Positions 23,850 through 30,871 of a stretch of DNA of 64,000 nucleotides are shown here, piece after piece. This DNA comes from a virus. Within the stretch, counting starts at the first letter, position 1. Each line of letters starts with the position of its first letter. The notes below the pieces were generated by a model. It had not been told where the DNA came from. It saw nothing but the letters and a program-made list of their open reading frames with translations, and did not search any database. The DNA lies in IMG/VR virus record IMGVR_UViG_3300027708_000025, positions 62,001-126,000 of that record; one strand, 5' to 3'. The translations under genes were made by a program, and so were the position numbers.

Positions 23850-24832
23850 GTGTCTGCGTACTTTGCAAATTTTGATCTACCATCTCTGGTGTATTTGCGT
23901 TTAAAATCTTCCAGTTCTTCTTTTGTCATGGGTATGGGTTCCATGAGTGATGCATTCAAATTTTCATCACCAGTAGATTGTTGTGCCGTTTGTGTTTTTT
24001 GTTTTCTTTTTTGTTTTGGTGCAACTTCAGCAGATGGAATATCAATCTGATATCCACCAGACTTTTCTTCTTTTTTTCTTGCTATTTGCCTCAGAGAAAA
24101 GTTACCAGCGATAACAAGCAAGACTGCCATTGGGTCAAACACAAGAACCAAAAGAATAATAACGAATCGTACAGACTTATCTAGTAAACTGGAATCAACG
24201 CTGTCGCCGTAGATTAGCGCCGCAATATATTTAATCGGACCAACTTCTGCTTCCACTTTACGAATTTCGGTGGCGATAGGTGCTCTTTCTTCATTAAGAG
24301 TCGAAACCCGCTTGTTATATGTTTCGATTTCTTTAAGTAAGCGACCACGTTCAGCCTGTTGGGCTTTGCGTAGACTTGCCGCTTTTTCTGCACCCTTTTC
24401 GTTTGTTGAACGAACCATAACTTGGTCCACAGCTTCATCCATCTGTTTGAGAGTTTTGCGATTAACATCTATATTATCCTTTTCAACTTTAATCTTCTCA
24501 TCGATAAGTGCAATCTGTGCTTGTACATCACCACTTACTAAATTTTGATCGTTGTGTGCTTTAGAAAGATATCCAAAGATTCCCAATGATGTAATGAACA
24601 TTAAAATTATAACTGCTATTGTAAAATAGTACTTCAAAAATCTTGGTGCAATTGTCCAATTCTTATATGCCCATGATGCGGCAATGAGTTTAGAAAATTC
24701 AAGCGCACCACCCATGATTGCAATTGGAATGGGGCTAGCCGCAAAGATAGCCATTAGACCAATAACAGAATAGTATGCGGCAATAGCAGAAAGAGATATT
24801 GCACTCAATAATGTAATCAAAGCAAATAGCAT
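23846..24832 (-). CDS. Four-span membrane protein with large coiled-coil loop
   Basis: A 328-residue membrane protein. Hydrophobic spans lie near residues 3-20, 23-45, 68-90 and 220-246, with a long central coiled coil (residues 100-200, IALIDEKIKVEKDNIDVN and AERGRLLKEIETYNKR). The C-terminal tail is polar and Lys/Gln-rich, probably cytoplasmic. I recall this protein in many T4-like phages without known function. It lies between DNA polymerase and uvsX in the replication block. Membrane attachment of replication or superinfection exclusion are possible roles, neither supported by a motif. Confidence 0.8.
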   Translation of the reverse strand: MLFALITLLSAISLSAIAAYYSVIGLMAIFAASPIPIAIMGGALEFSKLIAASWAYKNWTIAPRFLKYYFTIAVIILMFITSLGIFGYLSKAHNDQNLVSGDVQAQIALIDEKIKVEKDNIDVNRKTLKQMDEAVDQVMVRSTNEKGAEKAASLRKAQQAERGRLLKEIETYNKRVSTLNEERAPIATEIRKVEAEVGPIKYIAALIYGDSVDSSLLDKSVRFVIILLVLVFDPMAVLLVIAGNFSLRQIARKKEEKSGGYQIDIPSAEVAPKQKRKQKTQTAQQSTGDENLNASLMEPIPMTKEELEDFKRKYTRDGRSKFAKYADT

Positions 24833-24834
24833 AA

Positions 24835-25242
24835 TTATCCTCTAGTTAACAACAACACCTTATCAATCTGTTCTTGAATCTTTGCAGTACGATTCGGCCA
24901 ATAGATATATTCTTTCTCTGGATTCTTCATCAGGTTAACAAGCAAAGGCATAATGAGTTGTTCTAATTCTTTTAGATTCTTTTTTACATCTACTATCATG
25001 TTCTGACGTTCTGCATCAAGTCCAAGTTTACCTTGATTGTATAGTGATAACATCGAATCTAATTTTTCTTCTACACGTTGTAGAGATTCTGAAGATTGTG
25101 CTACCGTTTGTTTAACAGTAACCGTATCTTCTAATGTATTTGGATCTGTGAGTCTAGTTAACGTTGATTCGTCAACTGCACTAAATCCAAAATCATCTTC
25201 TTTTCTAAACGCTAGGTACTCTGATGGTATTTTTGTACTCAT
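24835..25242 (-). CDS. Conserved helical protein downstream of DNA polymerase
   Basis: A 135-residue soluble protein. I chose the ATG at 25242 (MSTKIP) because it overlaps the DNA polymerase stop as ATGA; the longer reading would start at a non-ATG codon inside polymerase. The N-terminal DDFGFSAVDE (residues 16-25) and the C-terminal EYIYWPNRTAKIQEQIDKVL (108-127) are the parts that I recall as conserved in T4-like phages. The middle is heptad-rich. It is coupled to polymerase upstream and the membrane protein downstream. Function unknown. Confidence 0.82.
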   Translation of the reverse strand: MSTKIPSEYLAFRKEDDFGFSAVDESTLTRLTDPNTLEDTVTVKQTVAQSSESLQRVEEKLDSMLSLYNQGKLGLDAERQNMIVDVKKNLKELEQLIMPLLVNLMKNPEKEYIYWPNRTAKIQEQIDKVLLLTRG

Positions 25243-27737
25243 GTGAAAAAGTTCTCCAATGAAGAAACACGTTCTGTCTTCCAACCAATTGTGTTTACGA
25301 TTGTTTTTAATGGCTCAAGATATGCTTTATCAAACTGCGTATCGTAGTCGATATATTTTTCTACGCCAAACTCTTTTGGTAAGACTGTCAGAATAGAAAA
25401 TACATTTTCTTGAACGGGATTTGGAACTTTCATGTAACAGAATTTAGTCTTATCGCCATCCTGAATAAGCTGATACTTCTTAGTCAGTTTATACTTTTTC
25501 AGAAACGTATTAAACATTATCGCACCACGCACATGCATAGGTGTGCCTTTTGAATATAGTTCCGAACTGCTCATGTATTTAGATAGATCACTAACACCAC
25601 GTGGGAATGCAATGTCTTCGAATGGAAGAGTTTTGAATTCTTGTTTGAATGCTTCAACGAAAGATTGAAAGTCTGTTTCATTACCATTCATCACAATCTT
25701 CAGAGACTCTTTAATCTTATCTCTACATGACATTGGTGTGGAAGACTTGACAGCTTCGATGCCCATCATCTTTAGCTTTGGCTCTGCGAATCGAACACCT
25801 TCAGAATCATACACGTTTAGAATGTAACGCTTCTTTGCAGTCCAGATGCCTTTGTTGGCAATCACTTCACGTTTCATCTGCATCTTCTGGTCGAATGCAT
25901 TCATGTAGTCTGCTAGTTCTTGGTACGACTTGTCGATGAATGGTTCGAATTTTTCTGTACATGCTTTGTTGACGAAATCGACAATCGTTTCAACTTTCGT
26001 TTCACTCTTCGATCCATAGACCATATGTACCAGCGGACCAAGATTGACGTACACCGAGTCTGTATCTGACGCAATAACATAATCAATATCCTTAGTCTTC
26101 AATAGTTTGTTTAGATAACCATTCAACTTCATTTCAATCCATCGAATGGCTAGTTGACCAGACAGAGTAATTGCCTCTGCTTGGCGAATGTCAAAGAACC
26201 TAAAGTATTGATTACCAAGTGCGCCATAAGCGGAGTTCAATTGTACTTTCTTTGCGAGTTGTAAGTTCTTGTACTTTGAAATCTGATTTGTTATTTCACG
26301 TTTACGTTCTTTGTCTGTTTCTTTTTCGTAAGCCTTTTGAGCCTCAATCATTTTCTTTTTGTACAATGACCGATCATCATACATGCGTTGCATCATAGCA
26401 GGCAGAAAGCCTTGCTTGTCACGCTTGAAGTAATGCCCATTGGCTGCCATGCAATATTCACCCTGTGCTTGATATTCGCTGTTCAGCAAATTATCAATAG
26501 AGATACTTGTGTGGCGACCTTCAATAATTGTTTCAGGTGAAACATTGTACTGCATAATCAAGTGTGGATACAATGAGTTCAAGTCAAACGACACAACCCA
26601 TTCATGCATACCAACAATTGGATCTTTTACATAAGCGCCAGCATACTGTTCATCTTTTGGTGTACGAACATTCTGCGGAACAACAATCTTCTGTTCAATC
26701 AATTCATTATGAATCAAAGTATCCCACATGCGTACTTGCGTGAACACATCGGTGTAATTAACTTTAGCATCATATGCAAGTGCAAGTGCCATGTCAATCA
26801 ATTGCATCTTAGCATCAATACGATCCACAAGTTCAACGTCATGGATGTTATACTCAATAAACTTTTGAAAGTTTGTTCGGTACAACTGATGCAGACTTTC
26901 AACTTCAGAGTAGTCTAATTTCTTTTCACCAAGTTCAAGATACGCAATGTGATTAAGACTAAAACTTTCTTGTTGTGAGTATGTAAACTTCTTGTATAGT
27001 TCAATGTAATCAAGAATAGCAATACCCACCAAGTCAAATGCTACTTGCTGTTTGTTATGGATCGTAGTTGTACGTTCACCGATTCTACGAAATGGTGATA
27101 GACGTTTTGCAGTATTGTCGCCCATGAGTTTTGTGATACGATTGTTCAGATATGGAATATCAAAGAATTGAATGTTCCAACCAGTTACAATGTCTGGAGA
27201 TGTTTCTTCCCACATGTCAAGGAAGCGCATGATAAGATTATTCTCATCACGACACTTCATGTACGTTACGTCATCACGATTGGTTTCAAAGTCACCACAG
27301 CCAAACACATAGAAGTGTCCAGCTATCTTAAACGTGATTGCTGTAATTGGCTCAGTCGCAGACGCAGGTTCAGGAAAACCATTTTCAGAACCAACCTCAA
27401 TGTCAATATTTGCAATCTTAATTTGTTCTGGATCATAATCTACTTTACCAGGATACGCCTCATTGATATAAACGTAAGGGAAATTTGTTGAGCCATACAC
27501 TTTGAAGTTGTCAACGTCTTCATATCGTTTCATAAACTCAGTAGCATCACGCATGGTGCCTTGTGATACAGGCGCAACCGCTTGCCCGTCTAGTGTTTTA
27601 TAATCAGAGTCTTTACCACTAGCAGATACGTACAATACTGGATTGTATTCTATCTTATCATTGAATCTCTTGCCATTGTTATAACCACGAACAAGAATAT
27701 GATTTCCGAGTTTAGAGAAGTGTGTGTAAAATTTCAT
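25239..27737 (-). CDS. 43: Family B DNA polymerase (T4 gp43-like)
   Basis: An 832-residue replicative polymerase with 3'-5' proofreading. Exo I is D112-x-E114 (NIDIEVGSE), Exo II D193 (NIQFFDIPYL) and Exo III Y296-x-x-x-D300. The polymerase core has motif A D385-L-N-S-L-Y-P, motif B K497...NSAYG (501-505) and motif C with D558-T-D560. The C-terminus (LENFFT) is a clamp-binding peptide that should bind the gp45 ring. Length is close to T4 gp43 (898), slightly shorter. The 101-residue LSm-like gene directly precedes it. Confidence 0.98.
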   Translation of the reverse strand: MKFYTHFSKLGNHILVRGYNNGKRFNDKIEYNPVLYVSASGKDSDYKTLDGQAVAPVSQGTMRDATEFMKRYEDVDNFKVYGSTNFPYVYINEAYPGKVDYDPEQIKIANIDIEVGSENGFPEPASATEPITAITFKIAGHFYVFGCGDFETNRDDVTYMKCRDENNLIMRFLDMWEETSPDIVTGWNIQFFDIPYLNNRITKLMGDNTAKRLSPFRRIGERTTTIHNKQQVAFDLVGIAILDYIELYKKFTYSQQESFSLNHIAYLELGEKKLDYSEVESLHQLYRTNFQKFIEYNIHDVELVDRIDAKMQLIDMALALAYDAKVNYTDVFTQVRMWDTLIHNELIEQKIVVPQNVRTPKDEQYAGAYVKDPIVGMHEWVVSFDLNSLYPHLIMQYNVSPETIIEGRHTSISIDNLLNSEYQAQGEYCMAANGHYFKRDKQGFLPAMMQRMYDDRSLYKKKMIEAQKAYEKETDKERKREITNQISKYKNLQLAKKVQLNSAYGALGNQYFRFFDIRQAEAITLSGQLAIRWIEMKLNGYLNKLLKTKDIDYVIASDTDSVYVNLGPLVHMVYGSKSETKVETIVDFVNKACTEKFEPFIDKSYQELADYMNAFDQKMQMKREVIANKGIWTAKKRYILNVYDSEGVRFAEPKLKMMGIEAVKSSTPMSCRDKIKESLKIVMNGNETDFQSFVEAFKQEFKTLPFEDIAFPRGVSDLSKYMSSSELYSKGTPMHVRGAIMFNTFLKKYKLTKKYQLIQDGDKTKFCYMKVPNPVQENVFSILTVLPKEFGVEKYIDYDTQFDKAYLEPLKTIVNTIGWKTERVSSLENFFT

Positions 27738-28042
27738 TAAATAATAATAGATTGTGTCTTAGGCATAACTATACCTGAGCCGTATATCTCATTATACTTG
27801 TTTTCAATCTCGGGCGCAACTGTTACATCATAGATTACGTTGGCACGATTGATATCTACCTTCTTTTGTTCAGAGAAGATAAGCATAGGTTGCATTTGAA
27901 GACTTGCTTTGCCATTTGGTCCCATTGCAATTGCAAGTAAGCATGGGTTTTCAATTGAAAATATAGCACCATTACGTTCTGTAATGTTACCAACAATTTC
28001 TTCACCAGTGCTTAATTTTAAAATTCTAAGTTCATTTTGCAT
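27737..28042 (-). CDS. LSm-like small phage protein (paralogue 1)
   Basis: A 101-residue beta-rich protein with an N-terminal LSm-like pattern (RILKLSTGEEIVGNITER then IFSIENPCLLAIA, residues 6-40). A C-terminal part ends IEIV-like (VTVAPEIENKYNEIYGSG). It resembles the 132-residue protein at 46600-46998, which has KVLKLTNGDTLIGNVVEE followed by HRPMRVVVV, so the two appear to be paralogues. LSm folds usually bind RNA. Its stop touches the polymerase start (shared base at 27737), so it may be a polymerase-linked regulator. The fold is inferred from the pattern only. Confidence 0.72.
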   Translation of the reverse strand: MQNELRILKLSTGEEIVGNITERNGAIFSIENPCLLAIAMGPNGKASLQMQPMLIFSEQKKVDINRANVIYDVTVAPEIENKYNEIYGSGIVMPKTQSIII

Positions 28043-28059
28043 AATATATCTCCATAATT

Positions 28060-28086
28060 AAAAATGGGTGCCATTGCGGCACCCAT
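28060..28086 (-). terminator. Rho-independent terminator after the hsp20 micro-gene ladder
   Basis: ATGGGTGCC (28064-28072) and GGCACCCAT (28078-28086) form a perfect 9-bp stem with a 5-base loop. On the minus strand the stem runs into TTTTT then AATT. It lies 5 bases after the stop of the 21-residue micro-gene and ends the hsp20 transcript before the LSm-like/polymerase genes. Confidence 0.8.
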
Positions 28087-28090
28087 GGTG

Positions 28091-28156
28091 TTATTTAAAA
28101 CGCTCTGGGAAGTTTAAACGTTCCCACTCTTCATCGGATACTGGCCACCAGTTCAT
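28091..28156 (-). CDS. Micro-protein 3 of the hsp20 ladder, 21 aa
   Basis: A 21-residue frame (MNWWPVSDEEWERL then NFPERFK) whose ATG overlaps the stop of the 28-residue frame as ATGA. Three Trp and a balanced charge pattern make it non-random. It is the last of three stepwise-overlapping micro-genes and ends 5 bases before a strong terminator, so the ladder fits the transcript exactly. Function unknown. Confidence 0.6.
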   Translation of the reverse strand: MNWWPVSDEEWERLNFPERFK

Positions 28157-28239
28157 ATCCAACCTTTTAGATCAATAATTGGATGTACTTCCCAACCATC
28201 TCTCTTCCATCTTAGAAGCATTAGTAGCGCATCAATCAT
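28153..28239 (-). CDS. Micro-protein 2 of the hsp20 ladder, 28 aa
   Basis: A 28-residue frame (MIDALLMLLRWKRDGW then EVHPIIDLKGWI) starting in an ATGA overlap with the 53-residue gene and ending in an ATGA overlap with the 21-residue frame. The N-terminal half is an amphipathic hydrophobic helix. Coupled translation is the likely mode of expression because no separate Shine-Dalgarno is visible. Confidence 0.6.
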   Translation of the reverse strand: MIDALLMLLRWKRDGWEVHPIIDLKGWI

Positions 28240-28397
28240 AGCATACCTTTGCGTACTAATTCTTGCTGTTTGTTTTCCAAATCTTTATGGTCTACAGATT
28301 GCGATAGATAGTATTCAGCAAAACCTTTTGCTTTATAAGATTTTGCTTCTTGAATACCTTCAAGAATTGCCATGAAGAATTTTTTTACTGATTTCAT
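28236..28397 (-). CDS. Micro-protein 1 of the hsp20 ladder, 53 aa, DUF3563-like
   Basis: A 53-residue protein (MKSVKKFFMAILEGIQEA..., ending VRKGML) whose ATG overlaps the hsp20 stop as ATGA. The pattern FFMAILEGIQEAKSYKA then AEYYLSQSVDHKDLENK resembles DUF3563, a short bacterial protein family with the (L/Y)LSQS.DL..LE motif. It is probably coupled to Hsp20 and could be its partner. Function of the family is unknown. Confidence 0.75.
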   Translation of the reverse strand: MKSVKKFFMAILEGIQEAKSYKAKGFAEYYLSQSVDHKDLENKQQELVRKGML

Positions 28398-28897
28398 AAT
28401 ACATCATCCTCAGTTAAATATTCTTTAGAAGTTTTTTTAGTTTTAGATTCAGCATCCTTAACTTCAATCTTCTTTGGCTTCTTGTGTTCTGGAATGATTC
28501 GTTCCAAAGCAATCTTCAACATGCCATTAATCAAAGCGGCATCTTGAATTTCGATTTGGTCATCAAGTGCAAATGTGCGAGTGAATGCACGATTGGCGAT
28601 TCCTTTGAACAAGAAATTATCGTTATCGTCTTGTGTATTACCAGAAACAATAAGTTTATTGGCTTCTAATGTGATATCGATTTCTTGTTTACCAAAACCA
28701 GCAACAGCAATTTCAATGACATAAGTGTTGTCACCAGTCTTGCGAATGTTGTAAGGTGGGTAGTTTGGAATGTTTTTAGTTAAATCGTCATGCATCTTTG
28801 CCATGCGATTAAATTGGTCATCAAAGCCGACAAAGAATTTGTCAAAATCTTTAAAACCTGTTCCACCAAAGATAGTGGGTAATGGTGTGTGTCCCAT
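28394..28897 (-). CDS. Small heat-shock protein (Hsp20/IbpA-like)
   Basis: A 167-residue alpha-crystallin-type chaperone. The domain runs about residues 47-145 with the typical start PPYNIRKTGDNTYVIEIAVAGF and end INGMLKIALERIIPE, and is followed by a Lys-rich tail. It holds unfolded proteins from aggregating. It is under a TATAAATA late element (29055-29062) with a long structured leader, so it is probably used during head and tail assembly or host stress at lysis. T4-like cyanophages are also known to carry hsp20. It leads a ladder of three coupled micro-genes. Confidence 0.95.
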   Translation of the reverse strand: MGHTPLPTIFGGTGFKDFDKFFVGFDDQFNRMAKMHDDLTKNIPNYPPYNIRKTGDNTYVIEIAVAGFGKQEIDITLEANKLIVSGNTQDDNDNFLFKGIANRAFTRTFALDDQIEIQDAALINGMLKIALERIIPEHKKPKKIEVKDAESKTKKTSKEYLTEDDVL

Positions 28898-28922
28898 AGT
28901 TTTTCTCCTATTAAGCGAGTTT

Positions 28923-28950
28923 AAAAAATTTGATACCCCGAAGGCATATC
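28923..28950 (-). terminator. UUCG-tetraloop terminator inside the hsp20 leader
   Basis: On the minus strand GATATGCC-TTCG-GGGTATC (28932-28950) folds into a stem with the ultra-stable C(UUCG)G tetraloop and one bulged base, followed by AAATTTTTT (28923-28931). It lies between the late promoter at 29055 and the hsp20 ATG at 28897, so hsp20 expression must pass it. It also ends any transcript from the small gene at 29068. Confidence 0.7.
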
Positions 28951-29050
28951 ATTAAAATCCTGCTTACTGAATACAGGGGTACCATAACGTTGTACCAGCG
29001 TTAGACGCTCCTAAGGTAGAAGAGCCATTAACGTTCCCATCCCTGAGATA
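28951..29050 (-). promoter_or_regulatory. Probable structured 5' leader RNA of hsp20
   Basis: A 150-base leader without a supported gene. On the minus-strand RNA, CAGGG near 29045 can pair with CCCUG near 28975, enclosing two or three small hairpins (GCUC...GGAGC, AGCG-UCUAA-CGCU and GGUAC...GUACC). Downstream is a UUCG terminator. This is the layout of a terminator-type riboregulator, but it is not a known riboswitch class that I recognise. Confidence 0.45.
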
Positions 29051-29054
29051 CGTT

Positions 29055-29062
29055 TATTTATA
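29055..29062 (-). promoter_or_regulatory. T4-type late promoter element TATAAATA
   Basis: An exact TATAAATA on the minus strand, about 160 bases upstream of hsp20 and directly after the stop of the small winged-helix-like gene. It starts the structured leader. Confidence 0.75.
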
Positions 29063-29067
29063 ACAGA

Positions 29068-29295
29068 TTAAGCCTGTCCAACCATTCTGCGTGAAACAAA
29101 ATATGTTGTGTTACCTTCTGTGTTCATATCTTTACGAACCTTGTAGCCGCTTTGGCGCAAGTCGCTGATACGGGCACGAAGGTTTTTAATGCCAAACAAA
29201 GACCTTGCTTGGGGTGCAGAGATTCCACGACCTGTACCACGCAAGTACGATACCAAGAGTTCTGTCTGTGTTTTGCTAGAATTTACAAATGCCAT
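29068..29295 (-). CDS. Small winged-helix-like DNA-binding protein
   Basis: A 75-residue basic protein with the pattern TQTELLVSYLRGTGRGISAPQARSLFGIKNLRARISDLR (residues 9-47) and a beta-hairpin-like wing (GYKVRKDMNTEGNTTYFVSRR). This fits a winged-helix DNA-binding domain of the phage helix-turn-helix type. It probably regulates transcription or binds phage DNA. Its neighbours are the secreted Ala/Lys/Pro-rich gene upstream and hsp20 downstream. Confidence 0.82.
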   Translation of the reverse strand: MAFVNSSKTQTELLVSYLRGTGRGISAPQARSLFGIKNLRARISDLRQSGYKVRKDMNTEGNTTYFVSRRMVGQA

Positions 29296-29321
29296 TTTAA
29301 ATACCTCATCAATTAATGATA

Positions 29322-29349
29322 AAAAAGAATGCTAAGAATTATTTCTTAG
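29322..29349 (-). terminator. Terminator overlapping the 3' end of the secreted 74-residue gene
   Basis: GCTAAGAA and TTCTTAGC form an 8-bp stem with a 4-base loop around 29330-29349; on the minus strand the stem runs into ATTCTTTTTTATC. The stop codon of the 74-residue gene is inside the stem. It separates the sigma70-driven short gene from the winged-helix gene below. Confidence 0.65.
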
Positions 29350-29563
29350 CAGGTGTTTCAGCCTCTGTTTTTTTTGCGGCTTTCTCTTTTGGAGTAATCA
29401 CTTTAGGATGTGGTTTCTCTTTAGAGTCTGCTTTAGCGGCAGGTGCTGATGCTGTTGTTGCAGGTTTGTCAGCAGGTTTTGTTTCTGCTGGTTTGTCTGC
29501 CGCAACGGCAACTAGGGAGAGAGTAGTAAGTGCTACTGCTGTCAATACTTTAATGGATTTCAT
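29339..29563 (-). CDS. Secreted Ala/Lys/Pro-rich protein, 74 aa
   Basis: I chose the ATG at 29563: TTAGGAGATTCT precedes it and it yields a clean signal peptide (MKSIKVLTAVALTTLSLVAVA, about 21 residues). The mature part is low-complexity (ADKPAETKPADKPATT, then KEKPHPKVITPKEKAAKK), probably disordered and strongly basic. It may coat or bind nucleic acid or envelope material in the periplasm. It has its own strong sigma70-like promoter and palindromic operator candidate, so it is probably made early. No family recognised. Confidence 0.78.
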   Translation of the reverse strand: MKSIKVLTAVALTTLSLVAVAADKPAETKPADKPATTASAPAAKADSKEKPHPKVITPKEKAAKKTEAETPAKK

Positions 29564-29582
29564 AGAATCTCCTAATTTGTTT

Positions 29583-29600
29583 TGAGATAACATTATCTCA
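29583..29600. promoter_or_regulatory. Palindromic operator candidate over the -10 box
   Basis: TGAGATAA-CA-TTATCTCA is an 8-bp inverted repeat with a 2-base centre covering the -10 element of the sigma70-like promoter. A homodimeric repressor binding here would block the promoter. No cognate regulator is identifiable, though the winged-helix protein at 29068-29295 is a nearby candidate. Confidence 0.55.
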
Positions 29601-29620
29601 TAATATATAACGTTTGTCAA
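29592..29620 (-). promoter_or_regulatory. Sigma70-like early promoter of the secreted 74-residue gene
   Basis: On the minus strand TTGACA (29615-29620) and GATAAT (29592-29597) are 17 bases apart. It starts inside the last codons of the dps gene and drives the short secreted gene. Confidence 0.82.
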
Positions 29621-30054
29621 GCCTTTAAGGTTGACCTAATCATCCATGCGTGTTTACCAAATGCATCTTGGCGATCAGCCATAAAATTACTTATGTTGTG
29701 TGCATGATTTTGTTCGGCAAGTTCGTATGCACGTTCAATGCTTGCTAACATTACTGGAATGTCTTCTGATAATCTTTGTAACATTACTTCTGCTGGTGAC
29801 ACAGTTTCATCACCTTGAATTTGTGATAACTGAATAAATCGATTAAAACTTCCTGGTGCATATGAATCCAATGAACGAATTTCTTCTGCAATTTTATCCA
29901 CAACGCCGTAAACTTCAGTATAAATGTTTTCTAAGAATTCGTGATACTGAGGAAAGTTAGGACCAGTTATGTTCCAATGATAGTAATGTGCCTTCAAATA
30001 AAATGCGTAATGATTTGCCAAAACTACTTTTAATGATTGTACTAGTTCTTCCAT
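29617..30054 (-). CDS. dps: Dps-like DNA-protection/ferritin-like protein
   Basis: A 145-residue four-helix ferritin-like protein. The ferroxidase and DNA-protection signature is visible: HYYHWNITGPNFPQYHEF with H26 and H38, and D53 and E57 in VVDKIAEEIRSLD. Length is typical for compact Dps. These proteins form dodecamers that oxidise Fe(II), store iron and bind DNA. In a phage it could protect DNA from Fenton damage or store iron for the reductase and Fe-S proteins in this window (inference). It is coupled to RegA upstream. Confidence 0.92.
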   Translation of the reverse strand: MEELVQSLKVVLANHYAFYLKAHYYHWNITGPNFPQYHEFLENIYTEVYGVVDKIAEEIRSLDSYAPGSFNRFIQLSQIQGDETVSPAEVMLQRLSEDIPVMLASIERAYELAEQNHAHNISNFMADRQDAFGKHAWMIRSTLKA

Positions 30055-30468
30055 TTAATTTTCTTCCCTCTTTTTGCTTCCGATGTTATACTTTGCTGTT
30101 AATAACCATTCATCTTTTTCTTTATATGAAATAATTTTAATCTGTGATAAAGGTGCAATTGGTTGTTCGGTATCTGTTGCTTTAGGAACAATTTCAATCA
30201 GTCCCCATTCAGCTAATAGTTTACCTATCGTATTACGTCTTGCTAAATCGTTTTCTTCAAAGTCAGTTGGTTTGCCATCTAATGCAAATAACTCTTTAAA
30301 ATGTACAATATAATATTTTCCTTTTTTATGTAAAATATGACACGATTGATATAGAGTTTTATCTTTTCTAGATGCTACACCTATTCTTGTCAATGTTTCT
30401 TTTACCTTAAGAAAATCATCATCTTGCTTTAATCTTACTTCAAGTAAGTCTTCAATGTTCACCGCCAT
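30055..30468 (-). CDS. regA: RegA translational repressor
   Basis: A 137-residue homologue of T4 RegA: the block FLKVKETLTRIGVASRKDKTLYQSC and HILHKKGKYYIVHFKELF is nearly the T4 sequence, as is WGLIEIVP. RegA binds the ribosome-binding sites of early phage mRNAs and blocks their translation when early proteins are abundant. Relative to T4 it has a longer N-terminus (MAVNIEDLLEV) and a Lys-rich tail. Position after gp62 in the 44-62-regA order is as in T4. Confidence 0.95.
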   Translation of the reverse strand: MAVNIEDLLEVRLKQDDDFLKVKETLTRIGVASRKDKTLYQSCHILHKKGKYYIVHFKELFALDGKPTDFEENDLARRNTIGKLLAEWGLIEIVPKATDTEQPIAPLSQIKIISYKEKDEWLLTAKYNIGSKKREEN

Positions 30469-30871
30469 TCTTTTTCTCCTTAGACTTCAATCCACCTTTT
30501 TCTAGTTTTTGTCGCATGATTTTAAGTTGATCGGAGGTTATGAGATTCTGTACTTGTTTAGCTTTAGCATAACTATAGCCAAAATATTCTGAAATCACAT
30601 TAATGTCCTCAACTATTTCATTCTTAAACCATTTGCTGAACCTTTTTCGTGGTCTGATGGTATTTAGTAAATAGAGAAACTGAGGTTTGTTGTCTAAGAG
30701 ATGACGGCTGTTCATCTCATTTGCATATAAGATTGTGTCTGAAAAGTAAGATAGTCCTTTATTAACGATGTACGCATTGTACGATTTTTCGGATAAGTCA
30801 TCATTGTCAGTACCAACCATCATGTTTTCTTTTGATTGGTTGATAGCGTTTAAATAGTCAAATGGTGTCAT
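30452..30871 (-). CDS. 62: Clamp loader small subunit (T4 gp62-like)
   Basis: A 139-residue protein. The block SYFSDTILYANEMNSRHLLDNKPQ and RKRFSKWFKNE matches the gp62 family that completes the gp44/62 clamp loader. It bridges the gp44 ATPase ring and gp45. Shorter than T4 gp62 (187). It overlaps regA by 17 bases and gp44 by 4 bases, in the canonical T4 order 44-62-regA-43. Confidence 0.92.
   Translation of the reverse strand: MTPFDYLNAINQSKENMMVGTDNDDLSEKSYNAYIVNKGLSYFSDTILYANEMNSRHLLDNKPQFLYLLNTIRPRKRFSKWFKNEIVEDINVISEYFGYSYAKAKQVQNLITSDQLKIMRQKLEKGGLKSKEKKNGGEH

Noticed and set aside
28930-29045. Coding-like frames in the hsp20 leader (a frame ending TPVFSKQDFNDMPSGYQIF and another reading NGSSTLGASNAGTTLWYP)
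   Set aside because: Neither has an ATG or GTG start after its upstream stop, and they would need a frameshift to join. The stretch is better explained as a structured leader, but a gene remnant cannot be excluded.
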